A stretch of 13,905 bases of DNA from Candidatus Cardinium sp. cBcalN2 (GCF_022810445.1 NZ_JAACGD010000087.1:1-13905); one strand, 5' to 3'; positions 6,967 to 13,905 are shown, counted from the first letter of the stretch. Notes: generated by a model not told the origin, from the letters alone. Numbers and translations: made by a program.

Positions 6967-7293
6967 ATGAAATTGACCAATCAAAATAACAAAAATAAAG
7001 AAGCTCTTTTTAAGACCTTTGTATTTGACCATTCCGATAAAGGCAACCTTTTTAAAACCTTTGGATTAAAAAAATCTGAGCAAGACAGCGGCTCTTATGA
7101 ATCACAAATTGCGCTCCTGACCTATGAAATCAAGCATTTAACAGCACATCTAAAGCTTAACAAAAAGGATCACTCTGCCAAATATGGCCTTGCCAAAAAA
7201 GTTGGTAAACGCAAGAAAATCATTAAGAAATTTAAAGAAGCAGCACTAACTCGCTACAGAACTATAATCACGGAACTTGGCTTAAGAAAGTAA
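6967..7293 (+). CDS. rpsO: 30S ribosomal protein S15 with duplicated first-helix segment
   Basis: S15 binds 16S rRNA early in assembly of the small-subunit platform. The core DSGSYESQIALLTYEIKHLT, KKDHSAKYGLAKKVGKRKK and the C-terminal ITELGLRK are standard S15. The protein is 108 residues instead of the usual 88-90. The excess lies near the N-terminus: residues 11-24 (KEALFKTFVFDHSD) and 25-38 (KGNLFKTFGLKKSE) are a 14-residue tandem repeat, and only the second copy aligns with the ordinary helix 1 of Bacteroidota S15. The start MKLT matches the usual MYLT beginning, so the extra segment is an internal insertion and not a wrong start. It sits before pnp in the common rpsO-pnp order and has its own strong promoter. 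Identity is firm. Confidence 0.95.
   Translation: MKLTNQNNKNKEALFKTFVFDHSDKGNLFKTFGLKKSEQDSGSYESQIALLTYEIKHLTAHLKLNKKDHSAKYGLAKKVGKRKKIIKKFKEAALTRYRTIITELGLRK
6997..7080 (+). repeat. 42-bp tandem duplication inside rpsO
   Basis: Units 6997-7038 and 7039-7080 are in frame and 28 of 42 bases identical. The best-conserved core is CTTTTTAARACCTTTG (7006-7021 and 7048-7063, one difference). Each unit encodes a version of K-x-x-LFKTF-x-x-x-x-S-D/E. The divergence shows the duplication is not recent. Confidence 0.7.
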
Positions 7294-7451
7294 TAGATCT
7301 TTTTTAAAACCCATTTTTTTAATGGTAGCTTTTGGTCTCAAATTTTGTCTACCCTCGTTAAGTAGATTGACTATTTTGCGATGTTCGACTAAACTGCTCC
7401 TAAAGCCTGCCCATCATAAATAAATTTTGAAAACACTCTAGCGTAATATTT

Positions 7452-7481
7452 TTTGCTATTTGCAATATTTTGTTATATTTT
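7452..7481 (+). promoter_or_regulatory. Possible pnp promoter
   Basis: TTTG at 7452-7455, an 18-nt spacer and TATATTTT at 7474-7481 approximate the Bacteroidota consensus; the last base of the -7 box is T instead of G. It would start transcription shortly before the pnp ATG at 7507. The surrounding DNA is T-rich, so a chance match is quite possible. The 213-bp gap after rpsO holds no gene and no convincing terminator, so read-through from rpsO is also likely. Confidence 0.3.
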
Positions 7482-7506
7482 TCTTGTTGCGCTTTATTCC
7501 ACTTAT

Positions 7507-9660
7507 ATGCTCAAAAAAGTCATTTCAAAAACAATACAATTACCCGACAATCGGGTCATTACTATAGAAACAGGTAAATTGGCTACTCAGGCCAGTGGCT
7601 CTGTTCTGATTCGAATGGGTAATACGATGCTTTTAGCTGCCGTAGTAGCTAAAGAGGCTCCAGAAGAGGGAGGATTTAGTTTTTTACCTCTTTCTGTAGA
7701 TTACCAAGAAAAGTTTGCTGCCTCTGGCAAAATACCTGGAGGATTTCTAAAAAGAGAAGGTAGGCTAGGAGACCATGAAGTACTCATTGCTAGATTAGTA
7801 GATCGTGCGATTCGTCCTCTTTTTCCGAAAGGATTTAATAGCGAAATTCAAGTCAATATATCATTAATATCTGCTGATGAGACCATTTTACCAGATGCAC
7901 TGGCTGCCTTAGCGGCCTCTTCAGCTTTATCTGTTTCTTCTATTCCATTTAATGGCCCTATTTCTGAGGTACGTGTAGCTCGTGTAAATGGTACGTTTTT
8001 AATCAATCCATCACCTAACTTGCTTGAACAAGCTGATATAAACCTTATAGTAGCCGCTAGTGACAGTAGCATACTCATGGTAGAAGGCGCAATGAATGAA
8101 GTGGGAGAAGCTGATATAATAGCAGCGATTCGCTATGCCCATGATACGATTAAATTACAGTGTCAGGTACAAAAAAAGCTCATGGAAGCCGTTGGCGTTG
8201 AAAAAACAATAGACACAACTCATCATGCATCTGCTATAGTATGCTATCCAACCGCTTTACGTGAGGCCATTTATGCCGACTTATATGCTGTTGCCAAGCA
8301 ACATATACCTTCTAAAGCTTTGCGTAAAGAAGCCTTTATGGCTGTGGCACATCGCTACAAGGAACAACTTACCAAAGATCAAAATGGCCAAGAAGTAACT
8401 ACTACGCAACAAAAAGAATGGCTAGACGAACTCGAAACTCAAGCCATTCGAGCACTTATTTTAAATGAAAACGTTCGCTTAGATGGTCGACTATTAGACC
8501 AAATTAGGCCTATTGATTCTGAGATAGATTACCTACCATCTGCCCATGGTTCTGCCCTTTTTACAAGAGGAGAAACCCAATCGCTTACTACAGTTACCCT
8601 GGGTAGCAAATTTGATGAGCAGATTATCGATAGAGCCATGGAAGATGGCTATAACCGTTTTATGCTCCATTATAACTTTCCTGGCTTTTCTACTGGAGAA
8701 GTTAAACCCAATAGAGGGCCTTCTCGCCGTGAAATAGGACATGGTAACTTAGCTATGCGGGCCTTGAAAGCAGTCCTTCCGCCTGATAAAGAAAACGTAT
8801 ATACCATACGGGTAGTATCTGATATTCTTGAGTCCAATGGCTCCTCTTCTATGGCCACAGTTTGTGCCGGTTCCTTAGCATTAATGGATGCCGGTATCCC
8901 TCTTAAAGCAGCTGTTTCAGGCATTGCTATGGGTATGATTACAGATCCTACTACAGGTCGTTTTGCTGTTTTATCTGATATTCTAGGAGATGAAGATCGC
9001 ATCGGTGATATGGATTTTAAAGTAACAGGTACCTATCAAGGGATTACAGCTTGCCAAATGGATATGAAAGTAGCCGGTATTTCGTATGTAATGCTGGAAA
9101 AAGCACTACACCAAGCTAAAGAAGGTAGACTACATATCCTTGAAAAAATGGCAGAAACCATAGCTGCTCCTCGCCTAGATAGTAAACCACATGCTCCTAA
9201 AATTGTCACCATAGAAGTTGAAAAAGAGATGATTGGTGCTATTATTGGACCAGGCGGCAAGGTCATACAAGAAATTCAAAAAGAAACCTGCACCAATATA
9301 GATATTGCGGAACAAGGCTATAAAGGTATTGTTACCATATTTGCTGGTAATCAAGAAATGTTAGAAAAAGCGGTTAGTAGAATCAAGACAATTACGGCCA
9401 GGCCAGTTATGGGTGAAATATATAAAGGTAAGGTCAAGTCTGTCTTAAACTATGGCGCATTTGTAGAGTTCATGCCTGGTAAAGATGGCTTTTTACATGT
9501 TTCAGAGGTTCGTTTAGAACGTATTGAAAATCTGGAAGATGTATTAGAAGTTGGAGAAGAATTACAGGTAAAGCTTATTGGTATAGAACCTAAAACAGGT
9601 AAATATAGATTGTCACGTAAAGTGTTACTATCTCCAGATGTAGTAGCAGCTGGGGGGTAA
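7507..9660 (+). CDS. pnp: Polyribonucleotide nucleotidyltransferase (PNPase)
   Basis: PNPase degrades RNA 3' to 5' by phosphorolysis and acts in mRNA turnover, usually as a trimer. From the ATG at 7507 the protein has 717 residues, normal for the family. It has a first RNase PH domain (about 10-150), a helical linker, a second RNase PH domain (about 320-550), a KH domain (about 565-625) and an S1 domain (about 636-706). The second RNase PH domain contains HYNFPGFSTGE, SNGSSSMATVCAG and ILGDEDRIGDMDFK. The KH loop is GPGGK at 581-585, and the S1 domain is recognisable from GKVKSVLNYGAFVEF. A longer frame opens at a TTG at 7453, but its extra 18 residues (hydrophobic, from T-rich DNA) are not part of PNPase, so the ATG was chosen. 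The sigma-factor gene follows after 35 nt. Confidence 0.97.
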   Translation: MLKKVISKTIQLPDNRVITIETGKLATQASGSVLIRMGNTMLLAAVVAKEAPEEGGFSFLPLSVDYQEKFAASGKIPGGFLKREGRLGDHEVLIARLVDRAIRPLFPKGFNSEIQVNISLISADETILPDALAALAASSALSVSSIPFNGPISEVRVARVNGTFLINPSPNLLEQADINLIVAASDSSILMVEGAMNEVGEADIIAAIRYAHDTIKLQCQVQKKLMEAVGVEKTIDTTHHASAIVCYPTALREAIYADLYAVAKQHIPSKALRKEAFMAVAHRYKEQLTKDQNGQEVTTTQQKEWLDELETQAIRALILNENVRLDGRLLDQIRPIDSEIDYLPSAHGSALFTRGETQSLTTVTLGSKFDEQIIDRAMEDGYNRFMLHYNFPGFSTGEVKPNRGPSRREIGHGNLAMRALKAVLPPDKENVYTIRVVSDILESNGSSSMATVCAGSLALMDAGIPLKAAVSGIAMGMITDPTTGRFAVLSDILGDEDRIGDMDFKVTGTYQGITACQMDMKVAGISYVMLEKALHQAKEGRLHILEKMAETIAAPRLDSKPHAPKIVTIEVEKEMIGAIIGPGGKVIQEIQKETCTNIDIAEQGYKGIVTIFAGNQEMLEKAVSRIKTITARPVMGEIYKGKVKSVLNYGAFVEFMPGKDGFLHVSEVRLERIENLEDVLEVGEELQVKLIGIEPKTGKYRLSRKVLLSPDVVAAGG

Positions 9661-9695
9661 AAAAGGAATGTATCCATTATTTAATTTAGGAAATC

Positions 9696-10559
9696 ATGAG
9701 ACAACTAAAGATAAGCAAACAGATTACCAATCGTGAAAGCCAATCTTTGGACAAATACCTGCAAGAAATTGGTAGAGTACCATTGCTTAGTGCTGATGAA
9801 GAGGTGGAACTTTCTAAAAAGATTAGAATGGGAGATAGAGCTGCTTTTGAAAGGCTTACCAAGGCCAATCTTCGGTTTGTTGTTTCTGTAGCCAAGCAAT
9901 ATCAAAATCAAGGGCTATCTTTAAGTGATTTGATTAATGAAGGTAATCTTGGTCTGATTAAATCAGCTCAGCGGTTTGATGAAAAAAGAGGATTTAAGTT
10001 TATTTCTTATGCTGTTTGGTGGATTAGACAATCTATATTGCAGGCCTTAGCCGAACAAGCCAGAATTGTCCGTTTGCCATTGAATCGGATTAGTTCGCTT
10101 AGCAAAATTTCTAGAACCTTTTCTCGTTTAGAGCAAAAGTATGAAAGAGAACCAACAGTTGAGGAACTGGCTCAGTTCTTAGAAATTGATCCAGAAGAGG
10201 TTCGCAGTGCTTTAAAAGTTGCGGGACGTCATATCTCTGTAGACGCTCCCTTTTTACAAGGAGAAGAAAACAGCCTATTAGATGTGTTGGAAAGTGATGT
10301 CGAAAAAAAGCCAGATAGCGAATTAATGAATGATTCTTTGTGTAAAGAAATTCAACGTTCATTGGCAGTACTTACCCCCAGAGAACGCGATGTGCTCTGC
10401 TATTATTTTGGCCTGAACAATACAGAAATCTTGACGTTAGAAGAGATAGGTGCCCGTTTTGGCCTGACACGTGAGCGCGTGCGTCAAGTAAAAGAAAAAG
10501 GTATTAAAAAACTAAAAGCAGCAGTTAGCAGTGAAACGCTCAAATGCTACTTAGGTTAA
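9696..10559 (+). CDS. rpoD: Primary RNA polymerase sigma factor (RpoD/SigA, short Bacteroidota form)
   Basis: This is the housekeeping sigma factor that directs core RNA polymerase to promoters. The 287-residue protein starts with [15 protein letters not shown], the characteristic start of the Bacteroidota primary sigma, and lacks the long region 1.1 of proteobacterial RpoD. Region 1.2 is at about 16-45. Region 2 runs about 48-118, with [29 protein letters not shown] and [13 protein letters not shown]. Region 3 is about 125-200 (VRLPLNR and so on). Region 4 has [15 protein letters not shown] and the helix-turn-helix [20 protein letters not shown] near 247-266. The TAA is followed after one base by the trxB ATG, which argues for a shared transcript. 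The TAnnTTTG boxes found elsewhere in the window are what this sigma type recognises. Confidence 0.97.
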   Translation: MRQLKISKQITNRESQSLDKYLQEIGRVPLLSADEEVELSKKIRMGDRAAFERLTKANLRFVVSVAKQYQNQGLSLSDLINEGNLGLIKSAQRFDEKRGFKFISYAVWWIRQSILQALAEQARIVRLPLNRISSLSKISRTFSRLEQKYEREPTVEELAQFLEIDPEEVRSALKVAGRHISVDAPFLQGEENSLLDVLESDVEKKPDSELMNDSLCKEIQRSLAVLTPRERDVLCYYFGLNNTEILTLEEIGARFGLTRERVRQVKEKGIKKLKAAVSSETLKCYLG

Positions 10560-10560
10560 T

Positions 10561-11496
10561 ATGACTCCTATAGAACTAGTAATTATTGGAGGTGGCCCAG
10601 CTGGTTACACGGCTGCTATTTATGCTGCCCGAGCAGGCCTCCACCCTATTCTATACCAAGGCCCAAACCCGGGTGGTCAATTAACCATTACAGGAGATGT
10701 AGAAAATTACCCCGGCTATAGAAATGGCGTAACAGGGCCTGCTATGATGCAAGACTTTCAAGCCCAAGCAGAACGATTTGGCGCCATTATCAAAAGCAGT
10801 ACCATTACTAAAGTAGATTTTTCGACCTATCCGCGGCAATTAACAGTAGACAACGATCTGGATATACTGGCTAAGGCCGTTATTATTGCCGCTGGTGCAT
10901 CGGCAAAATGGCTGGGATTACCAGCAGAAAAAAAGCTATATGGTAAAGGTGTTTCTGCCTGTGCCATTTGCGATGGCTTCTTTTTTAAGGATAAAACCGT
11001 TGTAGTGGTAGGAGGAGGTGATACAGCTGCAGAAGAATCCCTTTATCTAGCTAAGCTTTGTCAGAAAGTACATCTCTTGGTCCGTAAGGATCAGATGCGT
11101 GCCAGCAAAATTATGCAGGACCGGATTTTCAAAAAACCCAACATTCAAGTCTGGTTTCAGACAGAAGTCAAAGACATTATAGGCCAAGAACAAGTAGAAG
11201 CCATAGAAGTAATCCATAACCCATCTAAAGCCATTACCCTTATAAAGGCAAGCGGTTTATTTGTTGCAATAGGTCATCAACCCAACACATTACCTTTTTT
11301 ACCTTACATAACAGTAGATAGTCACGGTTATATCCAAACCAAGCCAAACACCACGGAGACTAATATTCCTGGTATCTTTGCAGCTGGAGACATTCAAGAT
11401 CCCCAATATAGGCAAGCTGTAACAGCTGCTGGGACAGGTTGTATGGCCGCACTAGATGCAGAACGTTTTCTAGAAAAAACCAATGCTAATTGTTAA
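10561..11496 (+). CDS. trxB: Thioredoxin reductase (NADPH)
   Basis: TrxB transfers electrons from NADPH through FAD and a disulfide to thioredoxin in the cytoplasm. The 311-residue protein has the FAD dinucleotide motif GGGPAG (10-15), the redox pair Cys134-Ala-Ile-Cys137 in the context SACAICDGFF, the NADPH-binding motif GGGDTA (151-156) and the C-terminal FAD contact GIFAAGD (271-277). Length and motif order are those of the low-molecular-weight bacterial enzyme. It begins one base after the sigma-factor stop codon, and the transporter gene starts 23 nt after its own stop, so the three genes probably form one unit. Thioredoxin itself is not in the window. Confidence 0.97.
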   Translation: MTPIELVIIGGGPAGYTAAIYAARAGLHPILYQGPNPGGQLTITGDVENYPGYRNGVTGPAMMQDFQAQAERFGAIIKSSTITKVDFSTYPRQLTVDNDLDILAKAVIIAAGASAKWLGLPAEKKLYGKGVSACAICDGFFFKDKTVVVVGGGDTAAEESLYLAKLCQKVHLLVRKDQMRASKIMQDRIFKKPNIQVWFQTEVKDIIGQEQVEAIEVIHNPSKAITLIKASGLFVAIGHQPNTLPFLPYITVDSHGYIQTKPNTTETNIPGIFAAGDIQDPQYRQAVTAAGTGCMAALDAERFLEKTNANC

Positions 11497-11519
11497 AAAA
11501 GATAAATCCTCAGAGCAAA

Positions 11520-12371
11520 ATGCATCTTCCCAAAAACACCTATCTACCCGCATTGTTTTGGCTATGGCTCAGTATCCTTTCAAGCTGCTTAAATGATTTG
11601 GTTACCAAATACTTAATTACAGAGCTAACGGCATCCCAAATTTGCTTTTTCCGTTTTACATTTGGTAGTCTAGTCTTAGTACCTATTATGTATCATAAGG
11701 GTATTCATTCTTTTAAGACAAAACGTCTATCCCTACATCTGTTGCGCGGTTTATTTTTATCCCTTGCAATGGGTTTATACGCCTATAGCTTAACCAGAAT
11801 GAGCATGAGTAGTGCAACGGTAATAGGATTTACCCATCCTATTTTTGTACTTATCTTAGCAAGAATTTTTCTGAAAGAATCAGTCCGTTGGCCCATATGG
11901 ATGGCCACCCTGCTAACTTGTATAGGTATGGTTTTTATTTTACGTCCTACCATGTATAACCATACTGCTTTATCCTGTATACTGGCAACAGTTGTCTTTG
12001 CCTCATTGGATATTATCAATAAAAAATATGTTGCATCTGAGCCTATTCTTTCGATGCTATTTTTTTCTAATTTAATCGCTGCCTGTTTCATGTTACCAGT
12101 AGCCTCCTGCTATTGGCACCCCCCTACCCTATTTGAACTATGCTTTTTAGCCATACTAGGTATTGGCAGCAATCTGATTCTCTATTGCTTATTAAAAGCC
12201 CTAAAGCTATCAGATGTAGCTTCTTTAGCACCAATGAAATATACTGAATGGGTTCTTTCTCTCATATTGGGTTATATCTTTTTTAAAGAGTGGCCAAGTG
12301 TTAGTACTTGTCTGGGCGCAGGTATTATTATTTCTTGCACCGGTTTTATCGTTTATTATCAAAATCGTTAA
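11520..12371 (+). CDS. EamA/DMT-family transporter, likely S-adenosylmethionine carrier
   Basis: A 283-residue inner-membrane protein with about ten hydrophobic helices in two halves, typical of the drug/metabolite transporter (EamA) superfamily. Several stretches resemble what I remember of the rickettsial S-adenosylmethionine transporter: SSCLNDLVTKYL, FFRFTFGSLVLVP, LLRGLFLSLAMGLYAYSLT, LDIINKKYV, SMLFFSNLIAACFMLPVAS and SNLILYCLLKALKLSDV. This supports import of host SAM, a known dependency of intracellular bacteria, but the comparison is from memory and the substrate is inferred. The ATG at 11520 was chosen; a TTG at 11490 would add ten polar residues and overlap trxB. A terminator-like hairpin follows at 12418. 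EamA membership is secure; the SAM assignment is moderate. Confidence 0.85.
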   Translation: MHLPKNTYLPALFWLWLSILSSCLNDLVTKYLITELTASQICFFRFTFGSLVLVPIMYHKGIHSFKTKRLSLHLLRGLFLSLAMGLYAYSLTRMSMSSATVIGFTHPIFVLILARIFLKESVRWPIWMATLLTCIGMVFILRPTMYNHTALSCILATVVFASLDIINKKYVASEPILSMLFFSNLIAACFMLPVASCYWHPPTLFELCFLAILGIGSNLILYCLLKALKLSDVASLAPMKYTEWVLSLILGYIFFKEWPSVSTCLGAGIIISCTGFIVYYQNR

Positions 12372-12417
12372 ACAAAGGGTTGAAGCCTTGTAAAAAGCTG
12401 CGATGAAAAAGCTCAGC

Positions 12418-12450
12418 TTAAGCCAATTTTTGCATAGGGCTTGATTTTTT
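12418..12450 (+). terminator. Probable intrinsic terminator after the transporter gene
   Basis: TTAAGCC (12418-12424) pairs with GGCTTGA (12438-12444), 7 bp including one U-G, around a 13-nt loop. Six T follow at 12445-12450. It sits 47 nt after the transporter stop codon, the right place to end the sigma-trxB-transporter transcript. The loop is rather long, which lowers confidence. Confidence 0.5.
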
Positions 12451-12488
12451 GCTTACTTTTTTATCAAGAAAAAAGTAAAAAGAAAATC
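12443..12488. repeat. Long imperfect stem-loop
   Basis: The 20-base arm GATTTTTTGCTTACTTTTTT (12443-12462) is nearly the reverse complement of 12469-12488 (18 of 20), with loop ATCAAG. The right half of this structure is the conserved start of the dispersed repeat. Similar palindromes occur in Bacteroidota intergenic DNA to my knowledge. It could act as a bidirectional terminator or be the end of a small mobile element. Confidence 0.55.
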
Positions 12489-12556
12489 CCTTACGGCTTG
12501 TGTACCAATAGTGGTTATCCTTAAATGGAAGCCATGGCCTGAACAGATGCAAAAAA
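12461..12556. repeat. Dispersed intergenic repeat, copy B
   Basis: This is the second copy of the element at 1-96, with the same orientation and internal spacing. The first 20 bases are identical, the middle 40 are not conserved, and the last 36 are 30/36 identical with the shared core TGAACAGAT. Copy B has the hairpin arm upstream that is cut off in copy A. Confidence 0.6.
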
Positions 12557-12575
12557 TTGACATTCAATTTTAATT

Positions 12576-12626
12576 ATCTTATATTATGTTGGCTCTAAAT
12601 AATATAAGATAGGGTCATTCCTATCT
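12576..12626. repeat. Two overlapping, mutually exclusive hairpins
   Basis: ATCTTATATTAT (12576-12587) and ATAATATAAGAT (12599-12610) are perfect 12-bp inverted repeats with an 11-nt loop. AGATAGG (12607-12613) and CCTATCT (12620-12626) are perfect 7-bp repeats with a 6-nt loop. They share bases 12607-12610, so only one can form. They lie upstream of the predicted start site of the next gene. Possible roles are terminator, attenuator of incoming transcripts or protein-binding site; none is shown. Confidence 0.5.
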
Positions 12627-12672
12627 AAGATCTAAAATAGGTCGATTAAAAAGCTATCTGCTGGTATAGCGC

Positions 12673-12680
12673 TACTTTTG
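12673..12680 (+). promoter_or_regulatory. -7 box of the coiled-coil protein gene
   Basis: TACTTTTG is a perfect TAnnTTTG match placed 44 nt before the ATG at 12725, predicting a leader of roughly 35-40 nt. No clear TTTG is found about 20 nt upstream, so only half of the consensus is present. Confidence 0.45.
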
Positions 12681-12724
12681 CAAATGAGCTAGCCAAAAAA
12701 TTTAGATATAACCATACAATCATT

Positions 12725-13822
12725 ATGCCAAACATTTTATCAAGAGGATTTGTTTTATCGGCTATTTTATATTTTCTCATAGGACCTATGGGGTGTTGGT
12801 CTTGGTGTAAGAAACAAACAAATAACTCAAAAAGTATAATAACAACAAGTAAAAAACCCACAGAACCCATTATCCCTTATAGTAGTAGTAAAGAATCTAT
12901 TGAAGCGACCAAAGAGGATAATAATACCCGAGAGAATCAAAAAGATATAATAGAGAATAATAGTGAGAAAGGCAATCATAAGATGGAAGAGAATCAAAAA
13001 GAAGAAAAAATAGAAATAGAAAACATTCTTCACACAGTAGAAATAATGCTTGACCAAATAGAAAAAACGAATAATAATATTCCAAAAGATTTGCCTAAAT
13101 CTACTACATCTAGTGGTCAAGATTATAGACAAGAACAGAAACAGGAACAAGAACAGGAACAAAAACACAACCAAGATAACAAGGTCAAATCAACTTTATT
13201 GATTCAGTTATTACAAAAACTAAAACTAAGACCCCAAATTACACCAATTTTCCGGAAACAAATTAATAAATTTAAAACAAACATAAAATCTTTGATACGC
13301 CCTATACATGAGCTTGAAAAAGAACTAGAAGAGTTAACAACTAAACAAAATATTTGCCAGGAATTATTAAAAGTACGCATGAGAGAAAATTCTAATCAGG
13401 GATTTTCCAATTCAGAGGGCCTTGATGAAAGAGATAAAGCGTTACTTAGGAAATACAAATACAAATACAAACATGACAAAGCAATCCATGAAAGTATTGA
13501 AAAACGAGAATTTCGCATAGCTATTTTGGAAGCAGTGATTCAAAAAAAGAAGGAAAAAATAAAAAAGCAAATAGATAAGCTTACAAAAGAAATAAATGAA
13601 TCAGAAGATTTCCACAAAGAGCTGGATGCAACAAGACTAGCAAAAATGAAAGAAAATATTTTTCTAGAAGGGCTTGAAGAGGAAGAAAAAAAATTACTTA
13701 ATAAGTACAAAAACAGGACCTCAGAACAAATCGAATCAATGATGCGAGATCAAAAATCACTGATTAGGAAAAAGACCGAAGCCAAAAAAAAGCTCGAAAA
13801 GCAACTTAACGTAACTGCATGA
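12725..13822 (+). CDS. Predicted secreted coiled-coil protein with two-fold internal repeat
   Basis: A 365-residue protein I do not recognise as a named family. Residues 1-24 look like a signal peptide: Arg7, a hydrophobic stretch 9-20, then PMGC. Cys24 could be lipidated, but PMGC is a poor lipobox because the usual Leu is missing. Residues 30-150 are polar, Asn/Lys/Glu-rich and low-complexity, with a Gln-Glu-Lys stretch at 136-148. Residues 196-360 are strongly predicted coiled coil. They consist of two related units, about 196-279 and 282-360, each centred on EGLxExxKxLLxKYK (231-245 and 315-329). Composition is much richer in A and Lys/Glu than the neighbouring housekeeping genes. It has its own -7 box and stands alone after a terminator. 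By analogy with other Amoebophilaceae-type genomes it could be a surface or host-interaction protein; this is inference only. Confidence 0.75.
   Translation: MPNILSRGFVLSAILYFLIGPMGCWSWCKKQTNNSKSIITTSKKPTEPIIPYSSSKESIEATKEDNNTRENQKDIIENNSEKGNHKMEENQKEEKIEIENILHTVEIMLDQIEKTNNNIPKDLPKSTTSSGQDYRQEQKQEQEQEQKHNQDNKVKSTLLIQLLQKLKLRPQITPIFRKQINKFKTNIKSLIRPIHELEKELEELTTKQNICQELLKVRMRENSNQGFSNSEGLDERDKALLRKYKYKYKHDKAIHESIEKREFRIAILEAVIQKKKEKIKKQIDKLTKEINESEDFHKELDATRLAKMKENIFLEGLEEEEKKLLNKYKNRTSEQIESMMRDQKSLIRKKTEAKKKLEKQLNVTA
13130..13171 (+). repeat. Hexanucleotide repeat tract in the coiled-coil gene
   Basis: Seven six-base units of the type CARGAA (caagaa, cagaaa, caggaa, caagaa, caggaa, caaaaa, cacaac) encode the Gln/Glu/Lys stretch. 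Copy-number change would alter length without frameshift. The units are already diverged, so rapid variation is not certain. Confidence 0.6.
13451..13468 (+). repeat. AAATAC triplicate in the coiled-coil gene
   Basis: Three perfect AAATAC units encode KYKYKY directly after the first EGL-KYK repeat motif; the second motif copy has a single KYK. The extra units look like a local slippage expansion that keeps the frame. Confidence 0.6.
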
Positions 13823-13905
13823 TTATCTAATTAAGAGTTATTGTCAAATTGATTGGTAGGTAAAAATATAATAGCTGTTTAGGTAATGTGTAGTAGTTGA
13901 TATTT

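Larger units (their letters stand above)
12372..12724. other. Hairpin-rich intergenic region
   Basis: This 353-bp gap holds no supported gene. In order it has an AAGCTG/CAGCTT inverted repeat (12395-12400, 12414-12419), a terminator-like hairpin (12418-12450), a long A/T stem-loop (12443-12488), the second copy of the dispersed repeat (12461-12556), two overlapping hairpins (12576-12626) and a -7 box (12673-12680) for the next gene. Several of these structures share arms, so they cannot all form at once. Confidence 0.6.

Noticed and set aside
7311..7325. CCATT/AATGG stem after rpsO as a terminator
   Set aside because: Only five base pairs with a T-only loop and no T run after it; too weak to call.
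7453..7506. TTG start adding 18 hydrophobic residues to PNPase
   Set aside because: PNPase starts normally at MLKKVISKTI-like sequence; the extra residues come from T-rich promoter-like DNA and would put a cytoplasmic enzyme behind a false signal peptide.
8670..9002. 110-codon minus-strand frame inside pnp
   Set aside because: It lies wholly opposite the conserved second RNase PH domain; shadow frame only.
11490..11519. TTG start overlapping trxB for the transporter
   Set aside because: An ATG 30 bases downstream gives a normal EamA N-terminus; the extra ten residues are polar and have no counterpart that I recall.
12827..13174. Minus-strand frame rich in Phe and Leu inside the coiled-coil gene
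   Set aside because: It is the antisense image of Lys/Glu/Asn codons; poly-Phe/Leu composition without any other support.

Overview
This AT-rich window looks like the chromosome of an obligate intracellular Bacteroidota bacterium, most likely of the Amoebophilus/Cardinium type. That placement is inference. It rests on a short housekeeping sigma factor of the Bacteroidota form, promoters of the Bacteroidota type (TTTG, about 20 nt, TAnnTTTG), almost no Shine-Dalgarno sequences, a rickettsia-like SAM/EamA transporter, a secreted coiled-coil protein, and dispersed intergenic repeats. No rRNA, tRNA, CRISPR array, transposase or phage gene was seen.

Left part, minus strand (1-2796). A 689-residue multi-pass membrane protein lies upstream of a YcgN-like cysteine-cluster protein (UPF0260). 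The membrane protein appears to join a seven-helix membrane sensor, a degenerate histidine-kinase ATPase region, and a C-terminal RelA/SpoT-like HD domain in which all metal-binding positions are replaced. It is the most unusual gene here. A 437-bp divergent intergenic region with several small inverted repeats separates this block from the rest.

Central part, plus strand (3234-12371). This is a housekeeping block: dapF (with substitutions near the active site), an M16 zinc peptidase, ffh, rpsO-pnp, the primary sigma factor, trxB, and an EamA-family transporter resembling rickettsial S-adenosylmethionine carriers. Spacing suggests M16-ffh, rpsO-pnp and pnp-sigma-trxB-transporter transcription units. 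rpsO has a textbook Bacteroidota promoter overlapped by a 25-bp near-palindrome. Its protein carries a 14-residue tandem duplication in the first helix.

Right part (12372-13905). A hairpin-rich intergenic region contains a probable terminator, a 46-nt stem-loop, and a second copy of the repeat found at the left edge of the window (offset exactly 12460). It is followed by a predicted secreted, lysine/glutamate-rich coiled-coil protein with a two-fold internal repeat. This protein is a candidate host-interaction factor and has its own -7 box.

Taken together, the genes cover translation and secretion (S15, Ffh), RNA decay (PNPase), transcription (sigma), redox (TrxB), wall-precursor synthesis (DapF), host metabolite import (transporter), possible membrane signalling (sensor-HD protein) and possible host interaction (coiled-coil protein).
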